Shown here in pieces: positions 34,930 through 42,653 of a stretch of 64,000 nucleotides of DNA; positions within the stretch are counted from its first letter, which is position 1, and the number at the start of each line of letters is the position of its first letter. The position numbers were made by a program, and so were the translations under genes. A model generated the notes under the pieces. It saw nothing but the letters and a program-made list of their open reading frames with translations, did no database searches and was not told the DNA's origin. The DNA lies in assembly GCF_029626175.1 (NCBI RefSeq), contig NZ_JARUBM010000002.1:1612001-1676000 (forward strand), written 5' to 3'. The stretch is from Micromonospora sp. WMMD1082. GTDB taxonomy: Bacteria; Actinomycetota; Actinomycetes; Mycobacteriales; Micromonosporaceae.

Positions 34930-36044
34930 GCAAGGTGCTGGTGCTCAACAGCGGGTCGTCGTCGGTCAAGTACCGGCTGTACGACGGCGACCACATCCTC
35001 GACAAAGGCACCGTCGAACGGATCGGCGAGCCGGGCGGCGGGCCACCCGACCACGCCGGCGCGATCCGGCAGATCCTGGCCGGGCTGGACCTGACCGGCC
35101 TCGCCGCCGTGGGTCACCGGGTGGTGCACGGCGGCCGGCGGTTCACCGCGCCGACGCTGGTGGACGACGCGGTGCTGGCCGCCATCACCGAGCTGGTGCC
35201 GCTGGCGCCGCTGCACAACCCGGCGAACCTCGCCGGCATCACGGTGGCCCGTGAGGCGCTGCCGGGGGTGCCGCAGGTCGCCGTCTTCGACACGGCGTTC
35301 CACCACACGCTGCCCGATTCCGCCGCCACCTACGCGATCGACCGGGAGGTCGCGCAGCGCTACGGCATCCGGCGGTACGGCTTCCACGGGACCTCGCACG
35401 CGTACGTCTCCCGGCGGACGGCGGAGCTGCTGGGCCGACCGTACGCCGAGGTGAACACGATCACCCTGCACCTGGGCAACGGGGCCAGCGCGTGCGCGGT
35501 CGCCGGTGGGCGCAGCGTCGCCACCTCGATGGGGATGTCCCCGCTGGAGGGCCTGGTGATGGGTACCCGCAGCGGCGACCTCGACCCGACCATCGTGTTT
35601 CATTTGCGCCGCGAGGGCGGGCTGGGCGTCGACGAGATCGACGACCTGCTCAACCACCGCAGCGGCCTGCTCGGGCTGACCGGGGCCAACGACGTACGCG
35701 AACTGCTCTCCCGCCGGGAGGCGGGAGACGAGTCGGCAACGCTCGCCTTCGACGTCTACTGCCGGCGGATCACCGGTTACGTGGGGGCGTACTACGCCCT
35801 GCTCGGCCACGTGGACGCGGTCACCTTCACCGCCGGTGTCGGCGAGCACGCCGCACCGGTACGCGCGGCGGCGCTGGCCGGGCTGGGCCGGCTCGGCATC
35901 GCCGTCGACCCGGGCCGCAACGCGGGCAGTGGCGACCGGCTCATCTCGCCGGACGGCGCGGAGGTAGCCGTCTGTGTCATCGGCACCGACGAGGAGCGGG
36001 AGATCGCCCGGGCTGCCCGGGCGGTGGTCACGGCGGACAGCTGA
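34926..36044 (+). CDS. ackA: Acetate kinase
   Basis: A 372-residue acetate kinase making acetate and ATP from acetyl phosphate. The ASKHA fold motifs are VLNSGSSSVKYRL at the N-terminus, GHRVVHGG (~60), VAVFDTAFHHTLP with the catalytic Asp (~118), GFHGTSHAYV (~150), LHLGNGASACAV (~180), and FTAGVGEHAAPVR near the C-terminus. GTG 34926 overlaps the pta stop. Together they form the overflow/acetate-activation pathway. Confidence 0.96.
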   Translation: MSKVLVLNSGSSSVKYRLYDGDHILDKGTVERIGEPGGGPPDHAGAIRQILAGLDLTGLAAVGHRVVHGGRRFTAPTLVDDAVLAAITELVPLAPLHNPANLAGITVAREALPGVPQVAVFDTAFHHTLPDSAATYAIDREVAQRYGIRRYGFHGTSHAYVSRRTAELLGRPYAEVNTITLHLGNGASACAVAGGRSVATSMGMSPLEGLVMGTRSGDLDPTIVFHLRREGGLGVDEIDDLLNHRSGLLGLTGANDVRELLSRREAGDESATLAFDVYCRRITGYVGAYYALLGHVDAVTFTAGVGEHAAPVRAAALAGLGRLGIAVDPGRNAGSGDRLISPDGAEVAVCVIGTDEEREIARAARAVVTADS

Positions 36045-36047
36045 CAC

Positions 36048-36077
36048 CAAACCGGGCAGCTCAGCCGGCCCGGTTTG
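36048..36077. terminator. Bidirectional terminator after ackA
   Basis: CAAACCGGGC (36048-36057) pairs perfectly with GCCCGGTTTG (36068-36077) around a 10-nt loop. With A-rich and T-rich flanks it suits both ackA and the convergent small membrane-protein gene. Confidence 0.8.
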
Positions 36078-36078
36078 C

Positions 36079-36243
36079 TCAGCTGAAGGCGAGCCAGGTG
36101 GCCAGGGCGACCAGCACCAGCGCGGCCACGGCCACGGCGACGATCAGACCGGTACGCGACGCCGCCTCCGGCGGGGCATCCGGGTTGGCGAAGGCGCGGA
36201 ACGCCTCGGTGTTGCCGCTCGGGTCGGTGTAGTTCTCAGCCAT
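36079..36243 (-). CDS. Small single-pass membrane protein
   Basis: A 54-residue protein from ATG 36243 with AAGG 9 nt upstream. Residues 1-30 are polar (A-E-N-Y-T-D-P-S-G-N-T-E-A-F-R), followed by one hydrophobic helix (GLIVAVAVAALVLVALATWL, ~34-53) ending at the C-terminus. It is therefore a tail-anchored small protein. No family is recognised. It is divergent from the lipoprotein hydrolase gene. The frame extends further upstream but without a better start. Confidence 0.6.
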   Translation of the reverse strand: MAENYTDPSGNTEAFRAFANPDAPPEAASRTGLIVAVAVAALVLVALATWLAFS

Positions 36244-36370
36244 GCCGGGAACCTTAGCGAAACCGGACCAGCCGGACCGCCCCGTACGCCCGTACGCGCC
36301 GGGCGCCCGCCGTGGCGTACGACACGACAACCGCACCCGGGCGGGTGACCGGGGGGCCTACCGTGAGGCC

Positions 36371-37279
36371 GTGGGGATCAGATGGCGGCTCGCCGCGCCG
36401 ACGACGGCGCTGCTCACGGCGTTGCTGATGGCGTGGCTGGCCGGCTGCGCGGCGGCCGGCGGCACGGCCGCACAGCCGGCGCCGGCCCGGCCGGCGCCGC
36501 AGGTGCCGTACGCGGTGGGTGTCCGGACGTTCACCGTCGATCCCACCTCGGAGCGCCCTCTCCCGGTCACCGTGTGGTACCCGGCGCAGGGCAGCCGGGT
36601 GGCCGACGGCCGGTTCCCCGTGGTCCTCTACAGCCACGGCCTGTCCAGCCTGCCCGAACTGCACTCCGGGCTGACCGCGCGATGGGCCGCCGCCGGCTTC
36701 GTGGTGGCCGCGCCGACGTACCCGCACACCCGGCGCGGCGCGGCCCGGTTCTCCCGGGCCGACGTACGCCACCAGCCGGCCGACGGGTGGCGGGTGATCC
36801 GGCACCTGGTCCGGCTCGACGGCCGCTCCGGCGACCCGCTCGCCGGCCATCTGGACGTGCAGCGGGTGGCGGCGGCCGGCAACTCGGCGGGCGGCTTCAC
36901 CACGGCCGGCATGTTCACCGCCGGGCATCCGAAGCTGCTGCGGGCCGGCATCGTGATCGCCGGTGGCGGGATGGCGGGCAGCCTCGCCGGGCCGGCACCC
37001 ATGCTCTTCGTGCACGGGACCGCCGATTCGGTGGTGCCGGTGAGCGTCGGTCGCGCCGCCTACCGTCGTACGCTCGGGCCGGTCGCGTTCCTGGGTCTGC
37101 TGGGGCAGGGACACGGCGACTACCTGATTCCCGGTCGGCCGGGCTTCGCCCAGGTGCTCGGTGCCACCACCGACTTCCTGCGCTGGACCCTCTACGGGGA
37201 CCGCGAGGCCGCCCGCCGACTACCCACCCGAGCCCTCCTGCCCACCGTCACCACCTTCGAAACCCGCCCCGCCGCCTGA
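36371..37279 (+). CDS. Lipoprotein alpha/beta hydrolase 1 (PAF-acetylhydrolase/PETase-like)
   Basis: A 302-residue secreted lipoprotein. The N-terminal hydrophobic segment ends in a lipobox (L-A-G-C, Cys ~27). The mature enzyme has V-T-V-W-Y-P (oxyanion strand), VVLYSHGLSS, the nucleophile elbow GNSAGG (Ser ~178), FVHGTADSVVP with the Asp, and GHGDY with the His. This resembles the platelet-activating-factor acetylhydrolase/dienelactone hydrolase group. It is anchored outside the membrane, with an ester substrate unknown. GTG 36371 gives a normal signal sequence. A close paralogue follows 43 bp later. Confidence 0.85.
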   Translation: MGIRWRLAAPTTALLTALLMAWLAGCAAAGGTAAQPAPARPAPQVPYAVGVRTFTVDPTSERPLPVTVWYPAQGSRVADGRFPVVLYSHGLSSLPELHSGLTARWAAAGFVVAAPTYPHTRRGAARFSRADVRHQPADGWRVIRHLVRLDGRSGDPLAGHLDVQRVAAAGNSAGGFTTAGMFTAGHPKLLRAGIVIAGGGMAGSLAGPAPMLFVHGTADSVVPVSVGRAAYRRTLGPVAFLGLLGQGHGDYLIPGRPGFAQVLGATTDFLRWTLYGDREAARRLPTRALLPTVTTFETRPAA

Positions 37280-37322
37280 TCCCCGCACCCGGGCCGCCGG
37301 GGTGCGAGGCAGAATCGGGGGC

Positions 37323-38303
37323 ATGTTGCGTCGCGTCGTTTCCGTGGTGGTCGTCAGCGTGCTCTTCGGCGGGGGGCTGGTGGGGTGTTCCGCCGACCGC
37401 GAGGCGGCGGAGCGGGCCGATCCGCCGGCCACCGCCGCCGCGCCACCGGCCTCTCCGTCGGCCCCGGCGATTCCCGCCGGCAGCGCGCCCGAGCAGACCT
37501 TCGCGGTCGGCGTACGGCAGCTGCGGCTGAACCGCGACGGCGACCGGCCGCTGCCGGTGACCGTCTGGTACCCGGCGGACGGCCGGGCCGGCGGAAAGCC
37601 CGCGCGTGAGGCCACGGCCGCGGCCGGACGATTCCCGGTGGTCATGTTCAGCCACGGCCTGGGTGGCCGCCCCGACGACTACGACGCGCTACTGGTCAGC
37701 TGGGCCGCCGCCGGTTTCGTGGTGGCCGCGCCGACCTTTCCGAACACCTCACGGGGCGCGGGCGACCGCAACGTGCTCGACGTACTCAACCAGCCGGCCG
37801 ACGTGTCGTACGCGTTGACCAGGGTGCTCGCCCTCGACGCCCGCGACGGCGATCCGCTGCGCGGCCGGCTGGCCACCGACCGGGTGGCCGCCGCCGGGCA
37901 CTCGGCGGGCGGCGTGACCACCCTCGGGCTGTTCACCGCCGGTCGTGACGAGCGGCTGGCCGCCGGGATCGTCTTCGCCGGCACCGCCCTCGGGGTGGGC
38001 ACCGCGTTCGCCGGCGCCGCCGCACCGCAACTGTTCGTGCACGGCGAGGCCGACGAGGTCGTGCGGTACGCCGCCGGCAAGGCCGTGTACGACAAGGTGC
38101 CCTGGCCGAAGGCGATGCTGAGCCTGCCCGACGGTGACCACGGCCGGGCCCTGCTGCGCGGTGAGGGGGCCGCGCTGCGGGTCGTCGCCGACACCACCAC
38201 CGAGTTCCTGCGGTGGACCCTCTACGGCGACGCCGACGCCAAGGAGCGCATCCCCACCGCGGCCGCCCGCGACGACGTCGCCACCCTCGACAACCACCTG
38301 TGA
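37323..38303 (+). CDS. Lipoprotein alpha/beta hydrolase 2 (tandem paralogue)
   Basis: A 326-residue lipoprotein from ATG 37323 with lipobox L-V-G-C (Cys ~22), a Pro/Ala-rich linker and the same enzyme domain as its upstream neighbour: P-L-P-V-T-V-W-Y-P-A, FSHGLGG, WAAAGFVVAAPT, GHSAGG (nucleophile Ser), LFVHGEADEVV, DGDHGRAL and TEFLRWTLYGD. The two share long identical stretches (for example WAAAGFVVAAPT), so they arose by tandem duplication but have diverged around the active site. A GGGGCCC repeat element starts 3 bp after its stop. Confidence 0.86.
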   Translation: MLRRVVSVVVVSVLFGGGLVGCSADREAAERADPPATAAAPPASPSAPAIPAGSAPEQTFAVGVRQLRLNRDGDRPLPVTVWYPADGRAGGKPAREATAAAGRFPVVMFSHGLGGRPDDYDALLVSWAAAGFVVAAPTFPNTSRGAGDRNVLDVLNQPADVSYALTRVLALDARDGDPLRGRLATDRVAAAGHSAGGVTTLGLFTAGRDERLAAGIVFAGTALGVGTAFAGAAAPQLFVHGEADEVVRYAAGKAVYDKVPWPKAMLSLPDGDHGRALLRGEGAALRVVADTTTEFLRWTLYGDADAKERIPTAAARDDVATLDNHL

Positions 38304-38305
38304 CC

Positions 38306-38352
38306 GAAGGAAGGGCCCCTTCCTAACGCCTCCGGTAGCGGAAGCGCCCCTT
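38306..38352 (-). repeat. GGGGCCC repeat element, copy A (reverse orientation)
   Basis: A 47-bp element directly after the hydrolase stop. On the minus strand it reads AAGGGGCGCTT-CCGCTACCGGAGG-CGTTAGGAAGGGGCCCTT. It aligns closely with copy B at 39352-39408, which has the same two GGGGC-type boxes about 30 bp apart and the shared GCTACC-x-GAGG core. The AGGAAGGG/CCCTTCCT arms form a hairpin and could end transcription. Confidence 0.75.
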
Positions 38353-38365
38353 GTGACACACCAGC

Positions 38366-39319
38366 TCACGCGGTGTGGTCGACGACGACCTTGCCGAAGA
38401 CCTGCCCGGAGTGCAGGCGGGCGAAGGCGTCGGCGACCCGGCTGAACGGCACCACGCTGTCCACCACCGGGCGCACCCCCCGCTCGGCGCAGAACGCCAG
38501 CAGGTCGGTCAGCTCGTCCGGCGTACCCATCGAGGTGCCCAGGATCTCCAGCTGCATGGCGAAGACCCGACGCAGGTTGACCTTCGGCTCGTGCCCGGCC
38601 GTCGCGCCGCAGACCACGATCCGCGCACCCGGGGCGGCCGACTTCAGCGAGTGGTCGAAGGTGGCCGCGCCGACCGTCTCGATCACCACGTCGACCCGCT
38701 CGGGCAGCCGCGCGCCGGACTCGACGGCGGTCGCCCCCAGCTCGGCGATCCGGGCCCGCTTGGCGGCGTCGCGGCTGGTCGCGTACACCCGCTTGCCCAT
38801 GGCGGCGGCCAGCACCACCGCCGCGGTGGCCACGCCGCCCCCGGCACCCTGGACCAGGACGGCGTCGGCCTCGTCGACCCGGCCCTTGGCGGTGAGCATC
38901 CGCCACGCGGTCAGCCAGGCCGTCGGCAGGCACGCCGCGTCGGTCGCCGCCAGGCCCGCCGGTAGCGGCAGCAGGCTCGACCGGGGTACGGCCACCCGCT
39001 CGGCCAGCGTGCCGGGGAAGTGCTCGGAGAGGATGGACACGCCGCGCGGATCACCGGGGGTGGCCACCACCGGGTAGATGACCACCTCGTTGCCGTCCGG
39101 GTCCACGCCGACCGCGTCGCAACCCAGGATCATCGGCAGCTGCGCGGCGCGCAGCCCGACGCCGCGCAGCGACCAGAGATCGTGGTGGTTGAGCGAGCTG
39201 GCCGTGACGCGCAGGGTCACCCAGTCCTCGTCGGGCGGGCTCGGCTCGGGCTGCTTACCGACGGTGAGCGCGGCAAGCGGGTCGGCGTCGTCGAAGCGGG
39301 AGGCGAAGGCGGCACGCAT
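38366..39319 (-). CDS. Zinc-type MDR oxidoreductase (quinone reductase-like)
   Basis: A 317-residue medium-chain dehydrogenase/reductase. The GroES-like domain has S-S-L-N-H-H-D-L-W near residue 45 and GCDAVGVDPDG. The Rossmann domain has VLVQGAGGGVATAAVVLAAAMG (in two parts, ~150-172), and the C-terminus has HSGQVFGKVVV. There is no structural zinc cysteine cluster, so it is nearer the quinone-oxidoreductase subgroup using NADPH. ATG 39319 is the usual start; GTG 39328 is possible. It lies alone between two inverted repeat elements (38306-38352 and 39352-39408). Confidence 0.88.
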   Translation of the reverse strand: MRAAFASRFDDADPLAALTVGKQPEPSPPDEDWVTLRVTASSLNHHDLWSLRGVGLRAAQLPMILGCDAVGVDPDGNEVVIYPVVATPGDPRGVSILSEHFPGTLAERVAVPRSSLLPLPAGLAATDAACLPTAWLTAWRMLTAKGRVDEADAVLVQGAGGGVATAAVVLAAAMGKRVYATSRDAAKRARIAELGATAVESGARLPERVDVVIETVGAATFDHSLKSAAPGARIVVCGATAGHEPKVNLRRVFAMQLEILGTSMGTPDELTDLLAFCAERGVRPVVDSVVPFSRVADAFARLHSGQVFGKVVVDHTA

Positions 39320-39351
39320 GATCCGCACCGTAACAAGCTGAGCGCGGGTTA

Positions 39352-39408
39352 AGAAGGGGCCCTTGCGCTACCTGAGGGGTAAGGAGGGGCCCCTCCTTAC
39401 CCCTCAGG
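39352..39408 (+). repeat. GGGGCCC repeat element, copy B, with a perfect 38-bp palindrome
   Basis: The element begins AAGGGGCCCTT-GCGCTACCTGAGG and continues into a palindrome without loop. The 19-bp arm 39371-39389 (CCTGAGGGGTAAGGAGGGG) is the exact reverse complement of 39390-39408. The right end overlaps the malic enzyme stop codon (39404-39406). It matches copy A in the opposite orientation. Confidence 0.85.
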
Positions 39409-40582
39409 CGCGGGCGACGCCGTCGCGGCGGGCGGCCTCGGCGACCGCCTCGGCGACGGCGGGGGCCACCCGGGGGTCCAGCGGCGAGGGCACGATGGCC
39501 TCGGGGGTCAGCGCCTCGGCGACCACGGAGGCGATGGCGTCCGCCGCCGCGACCTTCATGGCGTCGGTGACCCGCGTGGCCCGGGCCTGCAACGCGCCCC
39601 GGAACACGCCCGGGAAGGCCAGCACATTGTTGATCTGGTTCGGGTAGTCGCTGCGGCCGGTGGCGACCACCGCGACGTGCCGGGCGGCCACCTCCGGATG
39701 CACCTCCGGCGTGGGGTTGGCCAGCGCGAACACGATCCCGCCCGGGGCCATCCCGGCCACCGCCGACTCGGGGATCTGCCCGCCGGAGACCCCGATCAGC
39801 ACGTCGGCGCCGCGCAGCGCTTCGGTGATGTCGCCCTGCCGGCCGTCGGCATTGGTCAACTCGGCCAGTTCGGCCTTGGTGTCGGTCAGCCCGGTGCGTT
39901 GCACGCAGATGATCCCCCGGGAATCGCAGACCACCACCTGCGCCGGTTCCACTCCGCCGGCCACCAGCATCCTGGTCACCGCCACCCCGGCCGCGCCCGC
40001 GCCGCTGACCACCACCCGCAGGTCACCGAGCTTGCGGTTGAGTAGCGTCGCGGCGTTGCGCAGCGCGGCCAGCACGACGATCGCGGTGCCGTGCTGGTCG
40101 TCGTGGAAGACCGGGATGTCCAGCGCCTCGTCGAGCCGCCGCTCCACCTCGAAGCAGCGGGGGGCGCTGATGTCCTCCAGGTTGATGCCGCCGAACGACG
40201 GCGCGAGTGCGGTGACCACCGCGACGATCTCGTCGACGTCCTGCGTGTCGAGGCAGACCGGCACCGCGTCGATCCCGCCGAACTGCTTGAACAGCACGGC
40301 CTTGCCCTCCATCACCGGCAGCGCGGCGCGCGGGCCGATGTTGCCGAGACCGAGCACGGCCGAGCCGTCGGTGACGACCGCGACGGCGTGCGAGGCCCAG
40401 GTGTAGTCGTCGGCGAGGGCCGGGTCGGCCGCGATCGCCTCGCAGACCCGGGCCACACCCGGGGTGTACGCGAGGGAGAGGTCGTCCCGATTGTTCAGCG
40501 GGACCGTCGAGGCGACGGCCATCTTGCCGCCCCGGTGCAGCCGGAAGACGGGATCAGCAGGATCCACGGTGGACGCAGGCAT
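39404..40582 (-). CDS. NAD(P)-dependent malic enzyme
   Basis: A 392-residue malic enzyme of the short bacterial type, converting malate to pyruvate and CO2. Features are SLAYTPGVARVCEAI (catalytic Tyr region, ~37), VMEGKAVLFKQFGGIDAVP (Lys ~90), LEDISAPRCFEVE and VFHDDQHGTAIVV with the metal ligands (~135-165), a GAGAAGVAVTRML Rossmann motif (~190), and SDYPNQINNVLAFPGVFRGAL. ATG 40582 has GGAG 7 nt upstream. The frame extends further upstream without conserved sequence. It links the acetate/TCA genes nearby to pyruvate, though it is not in an operon with them. Confidence 0.93.
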   Translation of the reverse strand: MPASTVDPADPVFRLHRGGKMAVASTVPLNNRDDLSLAYTPGVARVCEAIAADPALADDYTWASHAVAVVTDGSAVLGLGNIGPRAALPVMEGKAVLFKQFGGIDAVPVCLDTQDVDEIVAVVTALAPSFGGINLEDISAPRCFEVERRLDEALDIPVFHDDQHGTAIVVLAALRNAATLLNRKLGDLRVVVSGAGAAGVAVTRMLVAGGVEPAQVVVCDSRGIICVQRTGLTDTKAELAELTNADGRQGDITEALRGADVLIGVSGGQIPESAVAGMAPGGIVFALANPTPEVHPEVAARHVAVVATGRSDYPNQINNVLAFPGVFRGALQARATRVTDAMKVAAADAIASVVAEALTPEAIVPSPLDPRVAPAVAEAVAEAARRDGVARA

Positions 40583-40722
40583 GGTGACTCCAGGATCTGT
40601 CGAGCAGCTGGACCAGCCGGTCGGGCGCACGGTGAGGCGAGCGAGCGGCGGCGCGCGGTGCGGGGGGTCACCCGGGCACTTCCGAGCATAGTCACGCCGG
40701 TGGGTCCAGTATGTGAGCAGGG

Positions 40723-41055
40723 TCATAACGGGTGGGACGGCACCCGACCGGGTCGAGGCCAGTAGCGAGCCACCACCCGACCCAGCACGTCGGCCACGCC
40801 GTACGCCCGGGAGTCGTCCGTGACCAGGCCGTTGTCCCCGGACAGCCACCACCCGCCGTCGACCGGGCGGACCGCGCGCTTGACCACCAGCAGATCCGGG
40901 CGGCTGCGGAAGACCGCGATCACCACGTCACCGGTCCGGATCGCGCGACCACCCCGGCGCACCAGCACCGCGTCGCCGTGCCGCAGCGTCGGCACCATGG
41001 ACGGGCCGGTCACCAGTACGGCCGACAGCGGCCATCGCAGCCGGTGCGCGGGCAT
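40723..41055 (-). CDS. sodX: Nickel-type superoxide dismutase maturation protease
   Basis: A 110-residue S26 (signal-peptidase-like) protease: TGPSMVPTLRHGD carries the nucleophilic Ser (~19), and LLVVKRAVRP carries the general-base Lys (~58). GDNGLVTDDSRAYG is the usual third box. There is no transmembrane anchor, in line with cytoplasmic SodX enzymes. It is divergent from sodN with an 85-bp shared promoter region; SodX removes the N-terminal pro-sequence of SodN to expose the nickel-binding His. Confidence 0.9.
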   Translation of the reverse strand: MPAHRLRWPLSAVLVTGPSMVPTLRHGDAVLVRRGGRAIRTGDVVIAVFRSRPDLLVVKRAVRPVDGGWWLSGDNGLVTDDSRAYGVADVLGRVVARYWPRPGRVPSHPL

Positions 41056-41140
41056 GGGTTTCACCTCCAGCGGCCTCGGGGACCACCGTCCAGGAGTAAT
41101 GTCGTCTTGGATCATCGCAAACTTCCCATGGAGGATCCTG

Positions 41141-41545
41141 ATGCGACTTCCACGCATCCTTGCGCCCCGCGTGACCGCGAGCGCCCACTGTGACCTGCCC
41201 TGCGGTGTCTACGACCCCGCGCAGGCCCGGATCGAGGCCGAGTCGGTGAAAATGATCTGCGAGAAGTACCAGGCCAACACCGATCCCGAGTTCCGCACCC
41301 GGGCCATCCTGATCAAGGAGCAGCGGGCCGAGCTGGTCAAGCACCACCTCTGGGTGCTCTGGACCGACTACTTCAAGCCGCCGCACTTCGAGAAGTACCC
41401 GAACCTGCACCAGCTGTTCAACGAGGCCACCAAGCTGGCCGGCGCCGCCGGCGCCAAGGGGGCCACCGATCCGGCCAAGGCCGACGAGCTGCTGCAGAAG
41501 ATCGACGAGATCTCGAAGATCTTCTGGGAGACCAAGCAGGCGTGA
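41141..41545 (+). CDS. sodN: Nickel superoxide dismutase
   Basis: A 134-residue Ni-SOD precursor. A 15-residue basic pro-sequence (ending T-A-S-A) precedes the nickel hook H-C-D-L-P-C-G-V-Y-D, so after cleavage His1, Cys2 and Cys6 are the ligands. The rest is the four-helix bundle (LWVLWTDYFKPPHFEKYP). ATG 41141 follows GGAGG at 6 nt. Cytoplasmic, detoxifies superoxide. Regulation by the nickel sensor Nur is known for such genes in Streptomyces; I do not see a clear Nur box in the sodX-sodN gap. A strong terminator follows. Confidence 0.96.
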   Translation: MRLPRILAPRVTASAHCDLPCGVYDPAQARIEAESVKMICEKYQANTDPEFRTRAILIKEQRAELVKHHLWVLWTDYFKPPHFEKYPNLHQLFNEATKLAGAAGAKGATDPAKADELLQKIDEISKIFWETKQA

Positions 41546-41568
41546 CATCGCCCGCGAATGGCACCTGC

Positions 41569-41612
41569 GTCGGCGGTCGACGCGTCCTCACCGGGACGCG
41601 TCGACCGCCGAC
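41569..41612. terminator. sodN terminator, perfect 19-bp stem
   Basis: GTCGGCGGTCGACGCGTCC (41569-41587) pairs perfectly with 41594-41612 across the 6-nt loop TCACCG. It begins 24 bp after the sodN stop. The rest of the gap to 41731 shows no gene. Confidence 0.85.
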
Positions 41613-41731
41613 CCGCCCCGCCCCGTCGGGCCACGTCCGCCCCGGGCCACCCGGCGCCGTCCGACCGCCGCGCTGACCGCCGCCGACCGTCCGGCGGCGC
41701 CAGCGGGTAGAGTCCCCGACCGGGGGGATGA

Positions 41732-42142
41732 GTGGTGACTCAACTGAGCGGCCAGCCGACGACCGACGACGACGTCGTGCACCTCACCGTGCCTGCGGAC
41801 GGTGGATATCTCAGCGTTCTCCGGACCGCCACCGCCGGCCTCGCGGCCCGCCTCCAGTTCGCCCTGGACGAGATCGAGGATCTGCGCATCGCGGTCGACG
41901 AGGCGTGTGCCATGCTGCTCGCCATCGCCGCGCGGGAGGCCGAACTCGACTGTCGCTTCTCGGTCACCGAGGACGCGCTGACGGTCGAGGTGACCGTACC
42001 GACCGTGCCGGGCGCCAAACTTCCAGGGGAGTCGTCGTTCGCGTGGAAGGTGCTCACCGCACTGACCACGTCGGCGGATGCCGTCGCGGTCGACGGCCGG
42101 GCGACCATCTCCCTGCTCACCCGGCGGGCCGCCGGCTGGTGA
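41732..42142 (+). CDS. Anti-sigma regulatory factor (RsbW/SpoIIAB-like ATPase)
   Basis: A 136-residue GHKL-type protein. It has V-H-L-T-V-P-A-D-G-G-Y-L-S-V-L-R-T near residue 16, then a helix with DEIEDLRIAVDEACAMLL (the N-box Asp/Glu region, ~46-63), typical of actinobacterial RsbW-like anti-sigma factors. The C-terminal part is shorter than in HPK kinases. It starts at GTG 41732 behind GGGGGATGA. In relatives it binds a SigB/SigF-like factor; no sigma partner is adjacent here. The stop codon lies inside a triplicated repeat. Confidence 0.78.
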   Translation: MVTQLSGQPTTDDDVVHLTVPADGGYLSVLRTATAGLAARLQFALDEIEDLRIAVDEACAMLLAIAAREAELDCRFSVTEDALTVEVTVPTVPGAKLPGESSFAWKVLTALTTSADAVAVDGRATISLLTRRAAGW

Positions 42143-42224
42143 CCGGCCCCCGAGGGTCAGCGCGTCCTCGGTGACCGGCCCGGCGGGTCAGCTCGGCCGG
42201 TGACCGGCCCGGCGGGTCAGCTCA
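42138..42224. repeat. Three tandem ~29-bp repeats at a convergent junction
   Basis: Three copies of GGTGACCGGCCCGGCGGGTCAGCTC (first copy degenerate) start at 42138, 42170 and 42199. Each can fold TGACCGGCC against GGCGGGTCA. The first copy supplies the TGA stop of the anti-sigma gene, and the last abuts and merges into the stop of the opposing membrane-protein gene. They probably act as a bidirectional terminator. Confidence 0.75.
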
Positions 42225-42611
42225 CTCGAAGCCGAGGGCCCGGGTCGTGGGCGGGCTCACCAGCAACCAGGTGACGCCGACGCCGAGCGCGATCAGCGGT
42301 ACGCCGAGCCAGCCCAGCCCGCCCTGGATCATGAACCAACCGATCGGCAGCAGCATGAGTTGGAGCACGATGGCCGGCGCCCGGGCGCCCGCCCGGCGCC
42401 GCACCAGCGCGCCGCCCAGCAACCAGAGGGCGACCGCGACACCGGCGGCGAAGGCCGTGACCAGCAGCGCCGACGCCAGGTCGGTGGCGGTGGCGGTGAG
42501 GTCGGCGACGATCAGCCAGGCGGCGACCAGCCCGACGGCGACCGCCTGGCCCCGTAGCAGCCGGACCGCCCAACGGAGCGTGACGGGGGTCGGGTCGGAG
42601 TCGATGGTCAC
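42222..42611 (-). CDS. Small four-helix membrane protein
   Basis: A 129-residue protein from GTG 42611. It has four hydrophobic segments (~20-40 VAVGLVAAWLIVADL, ~45-70, ~78-95 APAIVLQLMLLPIGWFMI, ~98-118) with a basic loop (R-R-R-A-G-A-R-A-P) between helices 2 and 3. It matches the general form of conserved actinobacterial integral membrane proteins of unknown function. It is divergent from the lipid kinase gene (42 bp apart). Confidence 0.72.
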   Translation of the reverse strand: MTIDSDPTPVTLRWAVRLLRGQAVAVGLVAAWLIVADLTATATDLASALLVTAFAAGVAVALWLLGGALVRRRAGARAPAIVLQLMLLPIGWFMIQGGLGWLGVPLIALGVGVTWLLVSPPTTRALGFE

Positions 42612-42653
42612 GCGGTCACGATACCCGTGACGCTCCGGGGTACAGTGCCGCCC

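Noticed and set aside
36244..36336. A longer start for the 54-residue membrane protein
   Set aside because: The extra residues are Arg/Gly-rich, and ATG 36243 has a proper ribosome-binding site.
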